Assembly (NCBI RefSeq): GCF_007830545.1
Contig: NZ_VLLF01000005.1
Span: 1 to 64,000, forward strand
Length of the DNA: 64,000 bases
From: Roseibium hamelinense
GTDB taxonomy: Bacteria > Pseudomonadota > Alphaproteobacteria > Rhizobiales > Stappiaceae
Reading direction: 5' to 3'
Below, one piece after another: positions 24,176 to 32,818 of this stretch. A program made the position numbers and the translations under genes. The notes under the pieces were generated by a model. It worked only from the letters and a program-made list of their open reading frames with translations. It was not told where the DNA came from and made no database searches. Every line of letters begins with the position of its first letter. The stretch's first letter is position 1.

Positions 24176-25273
24176 ATGACCGGTGATGCGAAAAATGAGC
24201 TGCGACGCGGATGGACGACGGGAGCCTGTGCGACTGCCGCGGCAAAGGCTGGCTTATCGGCTCTTTTGACCGGACGGTTTCCAGACCCTGTGGAAATAAC
24301 TTTGCCCAAAGGGGCGCAGGTGGAGTTCGTTCTTTGCCGCCACGCTTTGTTTGATCAGCATGCGAGTGTCACGATCGTCAAAGATGCCGGAGACGACCCC
24401 GATGTAACCCATGGCGCTGAAATCACCTCAACTGTGAGAATTTCAGAAGAAGCAGAGCACGGGGTTCTTTTTAAAGCCGGCAAAGGCGTTGGCACTGTAA
24501 CACGCTCGGGATTGCCCATCCCGCCCGGCGAGCCTGCGATCAATCCCGTTCCTCGAAAAATGATGGAGGTGGCGGTCGAGGAAGTTCGCAAAAAACACCC
24601 TTTTTCGGGTTCTGTGGAAATCGAGGTTGCTATTGAGGGCGGAGAAGAACTGGCACTCAAAACCCTTAATCCCAGACTGGGCATTGTGGGCGGACTCTCG
24701 GTGCTTGGAACCACCGGAATTGTCCGGCCGTTTTCCTGCGCAGCGTGGATCGCATCTATCCATCGGGGCATTGATGTTGCCCGCGCCACCGGCTTGGAAC
24801 ATGTCGTTGGTGCAACAGGCTCTACATCGGAAGATGCAGTTCGGGCACGCTATGGCTTTGACGATGCAGCATTTCTTGATATGGGCGACTTTGCCGGAGG
24901 CATGCTCAAATACCTGCGAGCGCATCCGGTCCCAAAGCTCACAATGGCCGGAGGCTTCGCGAAATTTACAAAGCTCGCACAGGGTGCCCTAGACTTGCAC
25001 TCGGCCCGCAGTCAGGTGGAATTCGAGTTTTTAGCGAGTCTCTTATCTGAGTACGGAGCTGATCGTGGTTTGATTGACCGGGCAAGAACCGCCAACACAG
25101 CAAAGGAAGTGTTAGATATGGCAACTGAGGCCGACTTCGACATAAGTGGCCCGCTTGCCATCAAATCCAAGCAGGCTGTGCGTAAAATCCTGCGAAGTGC
25201 TCCGATTGCACTTGAAGTGCTTATCGTCGACCGGGCGGGCACTGTGACGGGCGAGGCCGGTTTTGACGTCTAG
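24176..25273 (+). CDS. cbiD: Cobalt-precorrin-5B C1-methyltransferase (CbiD)
   Basis: 365 aa. Methylates C1 in the cobalt-early pathway. The N-terminal block RRGWTTGACATAAAKAGLSALL is diagnostic, followed by SVTIVKDAGDDPDVTHGAEI, GVGTVTRSGLPIPPGEPAINP and VLGTTGIVRPFS. Start ATG 24176 matches the family N-terminus; the longer frame is read-through in the divergent promoter region. cbiD diverges from cobA with 121 bases between the starts and runs directly into cobK. Confidence 0.94.
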   Translation: MTGDAKNELRRGWTTGACATAAAKAGLSALLTGRFPDPVEITLPKGAQVEFVLCRHALFDQHASVTIVKDAGDDPDVTHGAEITSTVRISEEAEHGVLFKAGKGVGTVTRSGLPIPPGEPAINPVPRKMMEVAVEEVRKKHPFSGSVEIEVAIEGGEELALKTLNPRLGIVGGLSVLGTTGIVRPFSCAAWIASIHRGIDVARATGLEHVVGATGSTSEDAVRARYGFDDAAFLDMGDFAGGMLKYLRAHPVPKLTMAGGFAKFTKLAQGALDLHSARSQVEFEFLASLLSEYGADRGLIDRARTANTAKEVLDMATEADFDISGPLAIKSKQAVRKILRSAPIALEVLIVDRAGTVTGEAGFDV

Positions 25274-26018
25274 TTCAGGTCATATTTTAATTCTCGCAGG
25301 CACATTCGAAGCGAGGCGTGTTGCATCAAGCCTATCGAACGCCATGCCTGATACACGCCTCACCGTGAGCTTTTCGGGCGCTGTGCGAGACCTTCCCGAA
25401 CTCGCAGTTCCCACGCGTGTTGGCGGTTTTGGCGGTGTTGCAGGGCTCGGCGACTACATCAACCGCGCAGGTATTTCGCTTATCATTGATGCAACGCATC
25501 CTTTCGCGTTCCAAATGAGCTGCAATGCGGCGGCCGCTGCTGAGATGACGGGATGCGAAATCATTCGGCTCGAGCGGGCGCCCTGGGAACCGGAGGCCGG
25601 AGACCGTTGGCGGAGTGCCGCCAATTTTGAAGATGCAAAAGCAGCCCTGGACACCGAAGCGCGCGCATTTTTTGCCGTCGGCCGCAAGGAAATCGGACGT
25701 TTCACAGATCGAACCGATCTGTTCGGTCTTGTCCGAATGATCGAACCGCCGAAACACGCTCTGCCAGATCATTGGAAGCTGGTACTATCACGCCCTTCGC
25801 AACAGGTCGAAGAAGAAATGGAGCTTTTTGCGAAGTATCGAATTGACACGCTCGTGTCGAAAAATAGCGGCGGAACAAGAGCCTACGCAAAAATTGCCGC
25901 GGCGCGCAACCTGAAGCTACCCGTGATTATGATTGAACGCCCCCGGCTGCCAACAACGAAAACCGCGGAATCGGTGGCGGAGATATTACGAATTGCCGGG
26001 CATTTGGCAAATCACTAG
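25263..26018 (+). CDS. cobK: Precorrin-6A reductase (CobK/CbiJ)
   Basis: 251 aa from a TTG at 25263 that overlaps the cbiD stop by 11 bases. NAD(P)H-dependent reduction of the (cobalt-)precorrin-6A ring. Signatures: HILILAGTFEARRVASSL, a Rossmann-like start; IDATHPFAFQMSCNAAAAAE, the conserved DATHPFA motif; YRIDTLVSKNSGG near the C-terminus. Length is normal. No ATG is near, so the start is likely TTG but not certain. Confidence 0.92.
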   Translation: MTSSSGHILILAGTFEARRVASSLSNAMPDTRLTVSFSGAVRDLPELAVPTRVGGFGGVAGLGDYINRAGISLIIDATHPFAFQMSCNAAAAAEMTGCEIIRLERAPWEPEAGDRWRSAANFEDAKAALDTEARAFFAVGRKEIGRFTDRTDLFGLVRMIEPPKHALPDHWKLVLSRPSQQVEEEMELFAKYRIDTLVSKNSGGTRAYAKIAAARNLKLPVIMIERPRLPTTKTAESVAEILRIAGHLANH

Positions 26019-26024
26019 TGCGAT

Positions 26025-26936
26025 CTAGCGAGCCCTCTTCAGGCGCAAAATGAGCGTCAAAAAGCGTGGAATACCGATCAAATACCTTCGCGAGAGCCGT
26101 TTCGGCTCTTGGAGCAGGCGGAACAACCATTCCAGCCCCCACCTACGCATCCAGAGCGGAGCACGCTCGACCTTGCCCGAAACGAAGTCGAACAACGCTC
26201 CAACCCCGATTGTAACTGTAGCATTTATCGAGTGTCGGTTATCGTGAATGAAAACTTCTTGCCGGGGGTTTCCCATGGCAACCAAAAGCAGATCCGGCGC
26301 CGCTTCTGAGATCTCTTCGCAAATACGCGGCACCTCTGAAGCGCTGAAAAATCCATTTTGCACGCCAACGATCTGGTGTTTTGGACAATCCTCGGCGATC
26401 CGCATAGCTGCGCCGGTTACGCTGGATTGCTCTGCACCCAGCAAGAAAACCCGCAAAGGTGCGTCGATCCGATCCAAGAGGTAGGGCACAAAATCCGTCC
26501 CATTGAGATTGTCCGGGAACCAGATCCCTTCAAGGCTTCTGCTGGCCAAATTCACCCCCATACCGTCGTTAAACAGCACCATAGAGTTCAAGACCGATGC
26601 ATATTTCGGATCATCCAATGCCAGCAAAACCGTGTGAGCATTGCAGATCGCGATATCTGTCTGCGTCCTGTTACAAACTCTGTCATAGACAAAGGCAATG
26701 GCTTCTTCGCGCTTGAGACGCTGTATCACAAGCGGCCCTAGAGCTATAGAATTCGGTTCGGATGCATCTGTGAAGCGCGTCATTTGGGGCGGCATCCAGA
26801 GTTGTGAATTGAAACGTTCGTCGAGGCATTCAAGACCATGGCGAGCCTGCTTGTCATACCCTGGGACAAATGCCCAGTACAAACGCCCTCGCAAGGCCCT
26901 AAGCGTTGACCGAGGGTTAAAATACCCAATATGCAA
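26025..26936 (-). CDS. WecG/TagA/CpsF-family glycosyltransferase
   Basis: 303 aa from a TTG. GT26 family: transfers a UDP-linked sugar, typically ManNAc(A) or glucose, onto a lipid-linked acceptor for surface polysaccharide. Seen: ICNAHTVLLALDDPKYASVL, DGMGVNLASR, DFVPYLLDRI, VFLLGAEQSSVTGAAMRI, ALFDFVSGKVERAPLWMRRWGLEWLFRLLQEPKR. The first 60 residues do not look like family sequence, so the true start may be internal, around the Met at codons 48-52. It converges with cobK and diverges from the Wzz-like gene. Confidence 0.85.
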   Translation of the reverse strand: MHIGYFNPRSTLRALRGRLYWAFVPGYDKQARHGLECLDERFNSQLWMPPQMTRFTDASEPNSIALGPLVIQRLKREEAIAFVYDRVCNRTQTDIAICNAHTVLLALDDPKYASVLNSMVLFNDGMGVNLASRSLEGIWFPDNLNGTDFVPYLLDRIDAPLRVFLLGAEQSSVTGAAMRIAEDCPKHQIVGVQNGFFSASEVPRICEEISEAAPDLLLVAMGNPRQEVFIHDNRHSINATVTIGVGALFDFVSGKVERAPLWMRRWGLEWLFRLLQEPKRLSRRYLIGIPRFLTLILRLKRAR

Positions 26937-27115
26937 TAGCGTGTTAGCATCCTATTAATCATGTTTCGCCATGTTTTCGTGGGCAAGACGCGCATGCTGG
27001 GACCTGCCCGGCTGACATCACGCAGCAGGCGGCGGATCACATCTGGTGTAGGGGCTCTTGGCTGATCTCAATGGATTGGGCTCCCGCAAACCGAGAGCCT
27101 GCAAGGCAAGCAAGA

Positions 27116-29191
27116 ATGATTGACGTCGCAGACATTCCCGCCATTTTGCGGCGCCACATACTGCTACTGTTCGTCACACCACTGCTTTTTATGGTGCTGG
27201 CGTTCTTATATCTGTCGCTCAAGACGCCGGAATATCGCGCCAGCTCAGAGCTTTTGGTGGAGCCTGCAGGTTTTCAGGTCCTGCCGAGCGAGCAGTCCGG
27301 CTCATTCGGTCAGCAGGCTCAGCAAGCCCTCGATATCGACAGCCAGCTTTATGTCCTCACCTCCGCTTCGGTCCTGAACGACGTTGCCAACAAACTGGAT
27401 CTGGACAACGATTCCGCGTTACACCGACCGGGCCTTTTGGCTCGACTGATGGGACGGACGGGTGCTTCACCCGGATCAGATGCCGAAAGGCGAGCGGAAA
27501 CCATAACAGCCTTGCGCGAACACCTGGTGGTCATAAGGCTCGACCGGTCATCGGTGTTTCGGATTCAAGCTCGGCACCCCAATCCGATGATGGCGGCAGC
27601 CATCGCCAACGAGGTTGCCAACTCCTATCTGACCGAGACACGGGACAGCAGAAACAGCTCGCTGATCCGGGCAAGTGAGTCCCTTGCCAAACAGGCAGCT
27701 GAACTCCGCAAGAGGGTCGAGCAGGCCGAAGCCGCTGTGGAAACCTACAAATCCAACGAAGGTTTGATCAGCACAGGCACAGCGGGCCCTGTCGTCGATC
27801 AGCAGATCCAGTCGCTGAACACACAACTCACACAGGCCCGGGTCACTCTCGAACAAGCTCGAACAGCCTTTGAACTTGTCGAGCCGCTCCGGCCATCGGA
27901 TGTCGAAGCAGGTGTTTTGCCACAAAATGAAACGGCTAACTCGGTGCTCAGCTCACTGCGTGTTCAATATGCGCAAATCGCTCAGCAAGAGGCGGAAGCG
28001 GCAACGACCCTCGGAACGAGTCATCCGCGCCTAAGAGAATTGCGGTCTCAGCTACAAAACACGCGCCGCCAGATTGCGGACGAACTTCAACGCATCAAGC
28101 AGTCGCTCAAGAACCAGTTCGATCAAGCGCGGGGAACGTTGGCAGCTTTAGAGACGCGCTTGACCTTTCTGCAAAACGAAAACTCCTTGCAGGGCAAAGC
28201 CCGTATCGAGTTACGGCAGCTGGAAAGCGAAGCAGAGGCAAGCCGTGCCGTTTATGAGACCTTCTTGCGGCGAACACGCGAGCTGGAGGAGCAGCCGGAA
28301 ATCGAAACAGATGGCTCCCGGGTTCTGTCGGAAGCGCAAATCCCAACAAGGCCTTCTGGACCTCGCAAACTTTTCGTTCTGATCGCTGCCGGAGCGTTCG
28401 GTTTTATAGCTGCAGCTGGCAGTGTCGTTGGACTCGCCATCCTCAACGGAAACATCACCTCAGAACGCGATCTGGTGACACGGACGGGCGTTCCAATTCT
28501 GACCCACATCCCGTCGCCAAACCGAGGTGCTGCGCTTCCCTTTGCAGCAAGGCTGCCTCGGTTGTCTGGCTCTCATCGGAATGCAGAGCTGGAAACGAAC
28601 CTTGCAATAACCCGGATTGCATATGCTTTGAGACAGGCATTCGCCGAGAAGCGTCCGACAACGGTTTTGGTACTCTCGCTCTCAGATGGCTTGAATCCAG
28701 CGGCAATTTCTAAGCAAGTTGCCATCGAGCTTCATGACATGGGCGAAACGGTTCTTTTCGCACGAGCCGAAGCCCCAGCAACTTGGCCGGAGCGCCACGA
28801 GGCGAGTTCCCCCTTAGGCAAACGCAATGCATCTGCCGTTGCGTTGTTGCGGCAAGCCGCACAAACCATGAAGCTGGGAATGGATTCCGAAACTAAAACG
28901 CAGGGCAAAGCGAACGGGCTGTCCCGCTACGTGTCTGTTGAACAAATCGGCGCCGGACGGAAATACGGGGCTTATGCATCGCTCTCGGAAGCCGTCGAAG
29001 ACTTTTTGATTGTGGATGCCGGTTCGGCGGAAAGCAGCCCGATCCTGCCGGTTTTGCTGCGGCACTGCGATGGTATCGTCCTGGTCAGCAGACTGTCAGA
29101 TACCCGTTGTGAGGACCTTGATAGAACGCTTGCTTATCTGGAGCCTTGGCAAGACCGTGTGATTGGCAATGTTGTCCTCGAAGCCGCTTAA
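27116..29191 (+). CDS. Wzz/ExoP-type polysaccharide co-polymerase with a degenerate kinase domain
   Basis: About 691 aa. A Wzz domain: TM1 (HILLLFVTPLLFMVLAFLYL), a long periplasmic coiled coil (about residues 185-395 of the long frame, many Gln and Glu) containing the GNVR-type ELRQLESEAEASRAVYETFL segment, then TM2 after the conserved Pro-rich IPTRPSGPRKL. The C-terminal domain occupies the place of the BY-kinase but has LSLSDGLNPAAISKQ where the Walker A P-loop should be, and no C-terminal Tyr cluster. It probably sets chain length without autokinase activity. Start ATG 27116 is preferred over 27071 because it gives the usual short N-terminus. Confidence 0.85.
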   Translation: MIDVADIPAILRRHILLLFVTPLLFMVLAFLYLSLKTPEYRASSELLVEPAGFQVLPSEQSGSFGQQAQQALDIDSQLYVLTSASVLNDVANKLDLDNDSALHRPGLLARLMGRTGASPGSDAERRAETITALREHLVVIRLDRSSVFRIQARHPNPMMAAAIANEVANSYLTETRDSRNSSLIRASESLAKQAAELRKRVEQAEAAVETYKSNEGLISTGTAGPVVDQQIQSLNTQLTQARVTLEQARTAFELVEPLRPSDVEAGVLPQNETANSVLSSLRVQYAQIAQQEAEAATTLGTSHPRLRELRSQLQNTRRQIADELQRIKQSLKNQFDQARGTLAALETRLTFLQNENSLQGKARIELRQLESEAEASRAVYETFLRRTRELEEQPEIETDGSRVLSEAQIPTRPSGPRKLFVLIAAGAFGFIAAAGSVVGLAILNGNITSERDLVTRTGVPILTHIPSPNRGAALPFAARLPRLSGSHRNAELETNLAITRIAYALRQAFAEKRPTTVLVLSLSDGLNPAAISKQVAIELHDMGETVLFARAEAPATWPERHEASSPLGKRNASAVALLRQAAQTMKLGMDSETKTQGKANGLSRYVSVEQIGAGRKYGAYASLSEAVEDFLIVDAGSAESSPILPVLLRHCDGIVLVSRLSDTRCEDLDRTLAYLEPWQDRVIGNVVLEAA

Positions 29192-30431
29192 CCGATTCCA
29201 GACACGGGAAGAGCTGTCTACCGCAATACGCGACCGAGAGTCACGCCGATACCACCTGTGGCGTACCGCGATCTTCGCTATCATTATCGGCAGTTTGACG
29301 TTCAATTTTTTTCTGGCTTTCGCCAACACAAATCTGTTCGGCATCACCGACAGTTACGTTATTTTAGTCGAGCTCATTCTGATCGCCAGCACCTTGGCTC
29401 TCGCGCTCGACCGCAAGGCCGCGCCCCTAACCATCCTTGCTGTGTTTTTGGGCTATATGGTTTTCATTCTCGCGATGCGGTCGGAGCTGGATCTTAAAGC
29501 GGTCCGGGATATCTTGATCCCCTTGGCTTTCTATTTCGCAGGCAAGAAGCTTCGCCGTATTGAAGACGCCGATCAGATCGTCTTCATCAGCGCCTACATC
29601 GTTGTTGGGGTGGGGCTGTTTGAGTTCCTGTTCCTCGATACCTTCACAAGATTCGTGAACATCTTCGACTACTACGTTGCGCGCGGCACACTGAACCCTG
29701 ATGACGCACTCATTGAGGGATCAAATCTGTTCATCAGCGCAACACGCTTCGAGGGAAGAAATTTCTTTCCTTTTTTAGGCAATACGCGCGCCTCTTCCGT
29801 GTTTCTCGAACCGGTAACCATGGGCAATTTCGGGGCGTTTTTATGTCTGTGGGCTCTGTTCCGTCACGGCATGAAAAACCGGTTCTTGCTTTTTGTCCTG
29901 GCCTTTATGGTGATCCTCCTCGGCGACGCCCGATTTGGTATGTATGTCTGCGTCGCATTCTTTCTTGTCATGCCATTTTATCGGTTGGTGCCGCGGATCA
30001 TCTGGTGGTTTACACCGTTCACACTCATCCTCGCTTTGGCCATATACGGCACAGCGACGGATCAATTGACATGGGAGGACAATTTCGCAGGGCGATTTTA
30101 TCTATCTTCGCAACTGCTGCTGGAACTCGACACGGAAATGCTGTTCGGCATATCACCGGAGCAAGTGTTTTTGGAAGACAGCGGATATGCAGCGACCCTT
30201 GCTCAAATCGGACTTGTCGGCGTACTCGCTCTTTGGACACTATTTGTTTTTGCGCCTGCCGGGCGTCCGGAGGGACACAAGTTCAAAGTGCTCGCGATTG
30301 TTTTCATCTCCTTGATGATGATCGTGTCGAACTCGTTTTATTCCATTAAGCTGGCGGCCCTGTTTTGGTTTTGCGCAGGCGCCGCCGATGGCTGGCGCCA
30401 CGATCCCGCGCCCCGATTCAGGGCAGGTTGA
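29169..30431 (+). CDS. Wzy/O-antigen-polymerase-like membrane protein
   Basis: About 420 aa with ten or so predicted TM helices (for example TAIFAIIIGSLTFNFFLAF, VILVELILIASTLALAL, FLLFVLAFMVILLGDARFG). A large periplasmic loop contains Arg residues (RGTLNPDDALIEGSNLF, EGRNFFPFLGNTRASS), the general layout of Wzy polymerases. It joins repeat units at the periplasmic face. It overlaps the wzz-like stop by about 20 bases and is thus coupled to it. Sequence conservation in this family is low, so the call rests on topology and context. A TTG at 29163 is an alternative start. Confidence 0.75.
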   Translation: MLSSKPLNRFQTREELSTAIRDRESRRYHLWRTAIFAIIIGSLTFNFFLAFANTNLFGITDSYVILVELILIASTLALALDRKAAPLTILAVFLGYMVFILAMRSELDLKAVRDILIPLAFYFAGKKLRRIEDADQIVFISAYIVVGVGLFEFLFLDTFTRFVNIFDYYVARGTLNPDDALIEGSNLFISATRFEGRNFFPFLGNTRASSVFLEPVTMGNFGAFLCLWALFRHGMKNRFLLFVLAFMVILLGDARFGMYVCVAFFLVMPFYRLVPRIIWWFTPFTLILALAIYGTATDQLTWEDNFAGRFYLSSQLLLELDTEMLFGISPEQVFLEDSGYAATLAQIGLVGVLALWTLFVFAPAGRPEGHKFKVLAIVFISLMMIVSNSFYSIKLAALFWFCAGAADGWRHDPAPRFRAG

Positions 30432-31569
30432 GAGCCTCTCGATACAGGTGATCATAGTGTTTGACTGTTTCTGCCCAACCGTGCTGCTGCGCTGACGCGA
30501 TCGCGCGCTCCCTGGATTCGGCCGGGTCTGCTGACAAGTCTCGCCATAGCTCCTCGATCGAGGTCGCGGCTGATGCAGCATTGCTAAAATCAGTGAGCTG
30601 GACCGTAGGGTGCTGGGCAGAAAGCGACTGGAAAGCCGTATTCGGATGGACAACCGCTGTGAGACCGGCACTCAACGCCTCAATGAGCGAAAGACCAAAT
30701 CCCTCATATTCCGAGGCGCTGACGAACATGCTGCATTCGGCAAGCTCTTTTGCAATTTCCGCCTCAGACAAGCCAATTTTTAACGAAACAGAGTCTTCCA
30801 ATCCGCGATAGGCGATCAATGCCTGAACATCCGCCGCACTCAAATCTGACGGTACACCCGCGATCAGAAGGCGCCAATTGGGATCCATTTCGATCAATGC
30901 TTTCACAGTATCCAGAAGCCGGTCCAAACGTTTGTTGGCCGAAAACCGGCCAATGGCCACAAGCCTCTTCTTGGCCTTCTTGCTTGCTGCGCCGCGGAAT
31001 TTGTCCAGATCGACACCATTTTCAATCAGACGGACTCTATCCGGAGCGATAGCCTTGAACTGCGCAAGGTCACTATTGCTGCAACACGCCAAGCCTCGAA
31101 ACCCATTCGCGGTGACCCGTGTCATCGTATTGAACCAGATTTTTTTCAAAAAGCTGTTCTTTTGCGTGTGAAAAAAACCACCATGAGTTGTCGCCACCAG
31201 TGGTTTGCCATGCAGCCATTTCGTTAGCGGCAAAAAGTCGAAGAAAAAATCAACCGCGTGAACGTGAACCAGATCGGCTTGCTTTATAAAACCCAAAACC
31301 GAAGGAGCGATTGGATACCGCGGCGAACCGTGGAATGGGATCCTGTAAACTTTAGTACCTTCAAAAACCTGTTCTTGCGCCAAAACGACGTCCAGATCGG
31401 TGAACAGGCGGTCCAAGGTCACCACTTCAACAGAATTAAACCGCTCGTTTTGGAGGCGCACCAAGTTTTTGACAACATCTTCAAGTCCGCCAATACGCGG
31501 GAGGTACTGCCGGACCACATGAACAATCTTGATTGCCTCAAACCCCGAGGCATCCTCTGAGCCGTTCAT
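30418..31569 (-). CDS. Family 4 glycosyltransferase
   Basis: 383 aa, GT-B fold. N-terminal Gly-rich loop IVHVVRQYLPRIGGLEDVV, central LVAIGRFSANKRLDRLLDTV and the C-terminal E-x7-E motif EYEGFGLSLIEALSAG. Retaining NDP-sugar transferases of this type add mannose, glucose or related sugars to lipid-linked intermediates. It overlaps the deacetylase stop upstream by ATGA and converges with the wzy-like gene with a 14-base overlap. Substrate cannot be told from sequence. Confidence 0.88.
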   Translation of the reverse strand: MNGSEDASGFEAIKIVHVVRQYLPRIGGLEDVVKNLVRLQNERFNSVEVVTLDRLFTDLDVVLAQEQVFEGTKVYRIPFHGSPRYPIAPSVLGFIKQADLVHVHAVDFFFDFLPLTKWLHGKPLVATTHGGFFHTQKNSFLKKIWFNTMTRVTANGFRGLACCSNSDLAQFKAIAPDRVRLIENGVDLDKFRGAASKKAKKRLVAIGRFSANKRLDRLLDTVKALIEMDPNWRLLIAGVPSDLSAADVQALIAYRGLEDSVSLKIGLSEAEIAKELAECSMFVSASEYEGFGLSLIEALSAGLTAVVHPNTAFQSLSAQHPTVQLTDFSNAASAATSIEELWRDLSADPAESRERAIASAQQHGWAETVKHYDHLYREALNLP

Positions 31570-32654
31570 TCAGAAAACCCGTCAGGCCGAACCACAGGGT
31601 CACCCAATCGGGAGGCTAAGGCCCGAAAAACACCGTTCACGCCGCAGGTGATATGGGCTTGTCCATCAACTGTGTTTTCCGCGTCCTGGCGCGGCAGCAA
31701 GAACGGATATCCAGCATGTTCAGGAAAAAGAGCGCCCGGTTCTGTTGTGACAGCCGTTTCGAACCCCAGTTTCTTGCAGATCTCAGCTTCCCGCGTTCCG
31801 GCAATCGATGGCGCGCCGTAAGGAAAAGCGAAGTGCGGGACTTCCCGATCCAGCTTGCTTTCCAAATACCGTTTGTTTGCGTCAATATCCTCTTCGGCAT
31901 CGGCCTCAGAAAGCAAGGCAAGCGCTCGATGGGTGGTTGTATGCGCACCGATTTCAATGAGCGGATGCCGGTCCGCCGCCATCATCTCATCTTCCGTCAG
32001 GACGGTTCTTTCCACTTCATCGGCGACTGATACCTTATAAGCTTCAAAAATCCGCGCCAAGTGTTCAACCCGCCGGAAATCTTCCCAAACCCATGCAACC
32101 ATCCGTCTCAACGCGGCGATTTTTGATGGTAGATCCACACATTCAAAAGCCAAACCCATCGGGTCGAATTCAATTCGATCATTGTCGCGCGCCAGTACCC
32201 GCAAACCAAGCCACCAAGCATTGATATCCCGCGTCATCATCTGTGTCGGCACATAAATTGTTGCCGGCGCGTTGTATTTTTCCATGACCGGCAAAGCCAG
32301 TTCGATGTTTGAACGGTAGCCATCGTCATAGGTCAAAACAACGAAACGGTTGGGATTGCCCGATGAAATGCGCCTGATGGCTTCGCCGAGCGTCACAAAG
32401 TCCCACCCGGATTGGCTCAGATTTCGCAGCGCAGCCTCTAAATCTGAAACACGGCAACCTTGATCAAGGAGGTTATCCGGAGACGTCACAAACTCGTGGA
32501 ACATCAAAATAATACCATTGCCGCCAAATCTATGGCCGATTGCGGAGGCCAAACCAGATTTGGCGAGGAGTTTAAGCCCTGCGTTTTTGGCTTGACGTCG
32601 CAGTACTTCTACACGGCTGATTTTGGGTAAGACTGGGGTCAACACTGAAGTCAT
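31566..32654 (-). CDS. NodB-type polysaccharide deacetylase
   Basis: 362 aa. CE4 homology: the motif 1 region VVLTYDDGYRSNIELALPVM carries the Asp-Asp pair; EIGAHTTTHRALALLS is motif 2 with metal-binding His; REVPHFAFPYGAP is motif 3. These residues support activity as a metal-dependent N- or O-deacetylase of surface polysaccharide. No signal peptide is obvious; the first 50 residues include a short hydrophobic patch. It is coupled to the downstream GT4, so the two may act on the same sugar. Confidence 0.88.
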   Translation of the reverse strand: MTSVLTPVLPKISRVEVLRRQAKNAGLKLLAKSGLASAIGHRFGGNGIILMFHEFVTSPDNLLDQGCRVSDLEAALRNLSQSGWDFVTLGEAIRRISSGNPNRFVVLTYDDGYRSNIELALPVMEKYNAPATIYVPTQMMTRDINAWWLGLRVLARDNDRIEFDPMGLAFECVDLPSKIAALRRMVAWVWEDFRRVEHLARIFEAYKVSVADEVERTVLTEDEMMAADRHPLIEIGAHTTTHRALALLSEADAEEDIDANKRYLESKLDREVPHFAFPYGAPSIAGTREAEICKKLGFETAVTTEPGALFPEHAGYPFLLPRQDAENTVDGQAHITCGVNGVFRALASRLGDPVVRPDGFSE

Positions 32655-32818
32655 TAAGGAACATCGGATTGTAGAATTCGCACGTCAGTCTAACCTAATT
32701 TTCTATCTAAATGCTTTCATGGAATTTGCTTGTTTGTATCGGTCAATTCGCTGCTAAAACGGATTTGAAAGCATTTGCCTCAATTATCCCGCTGACACGT
32801 CAATGCCGAGCCTGTTTA

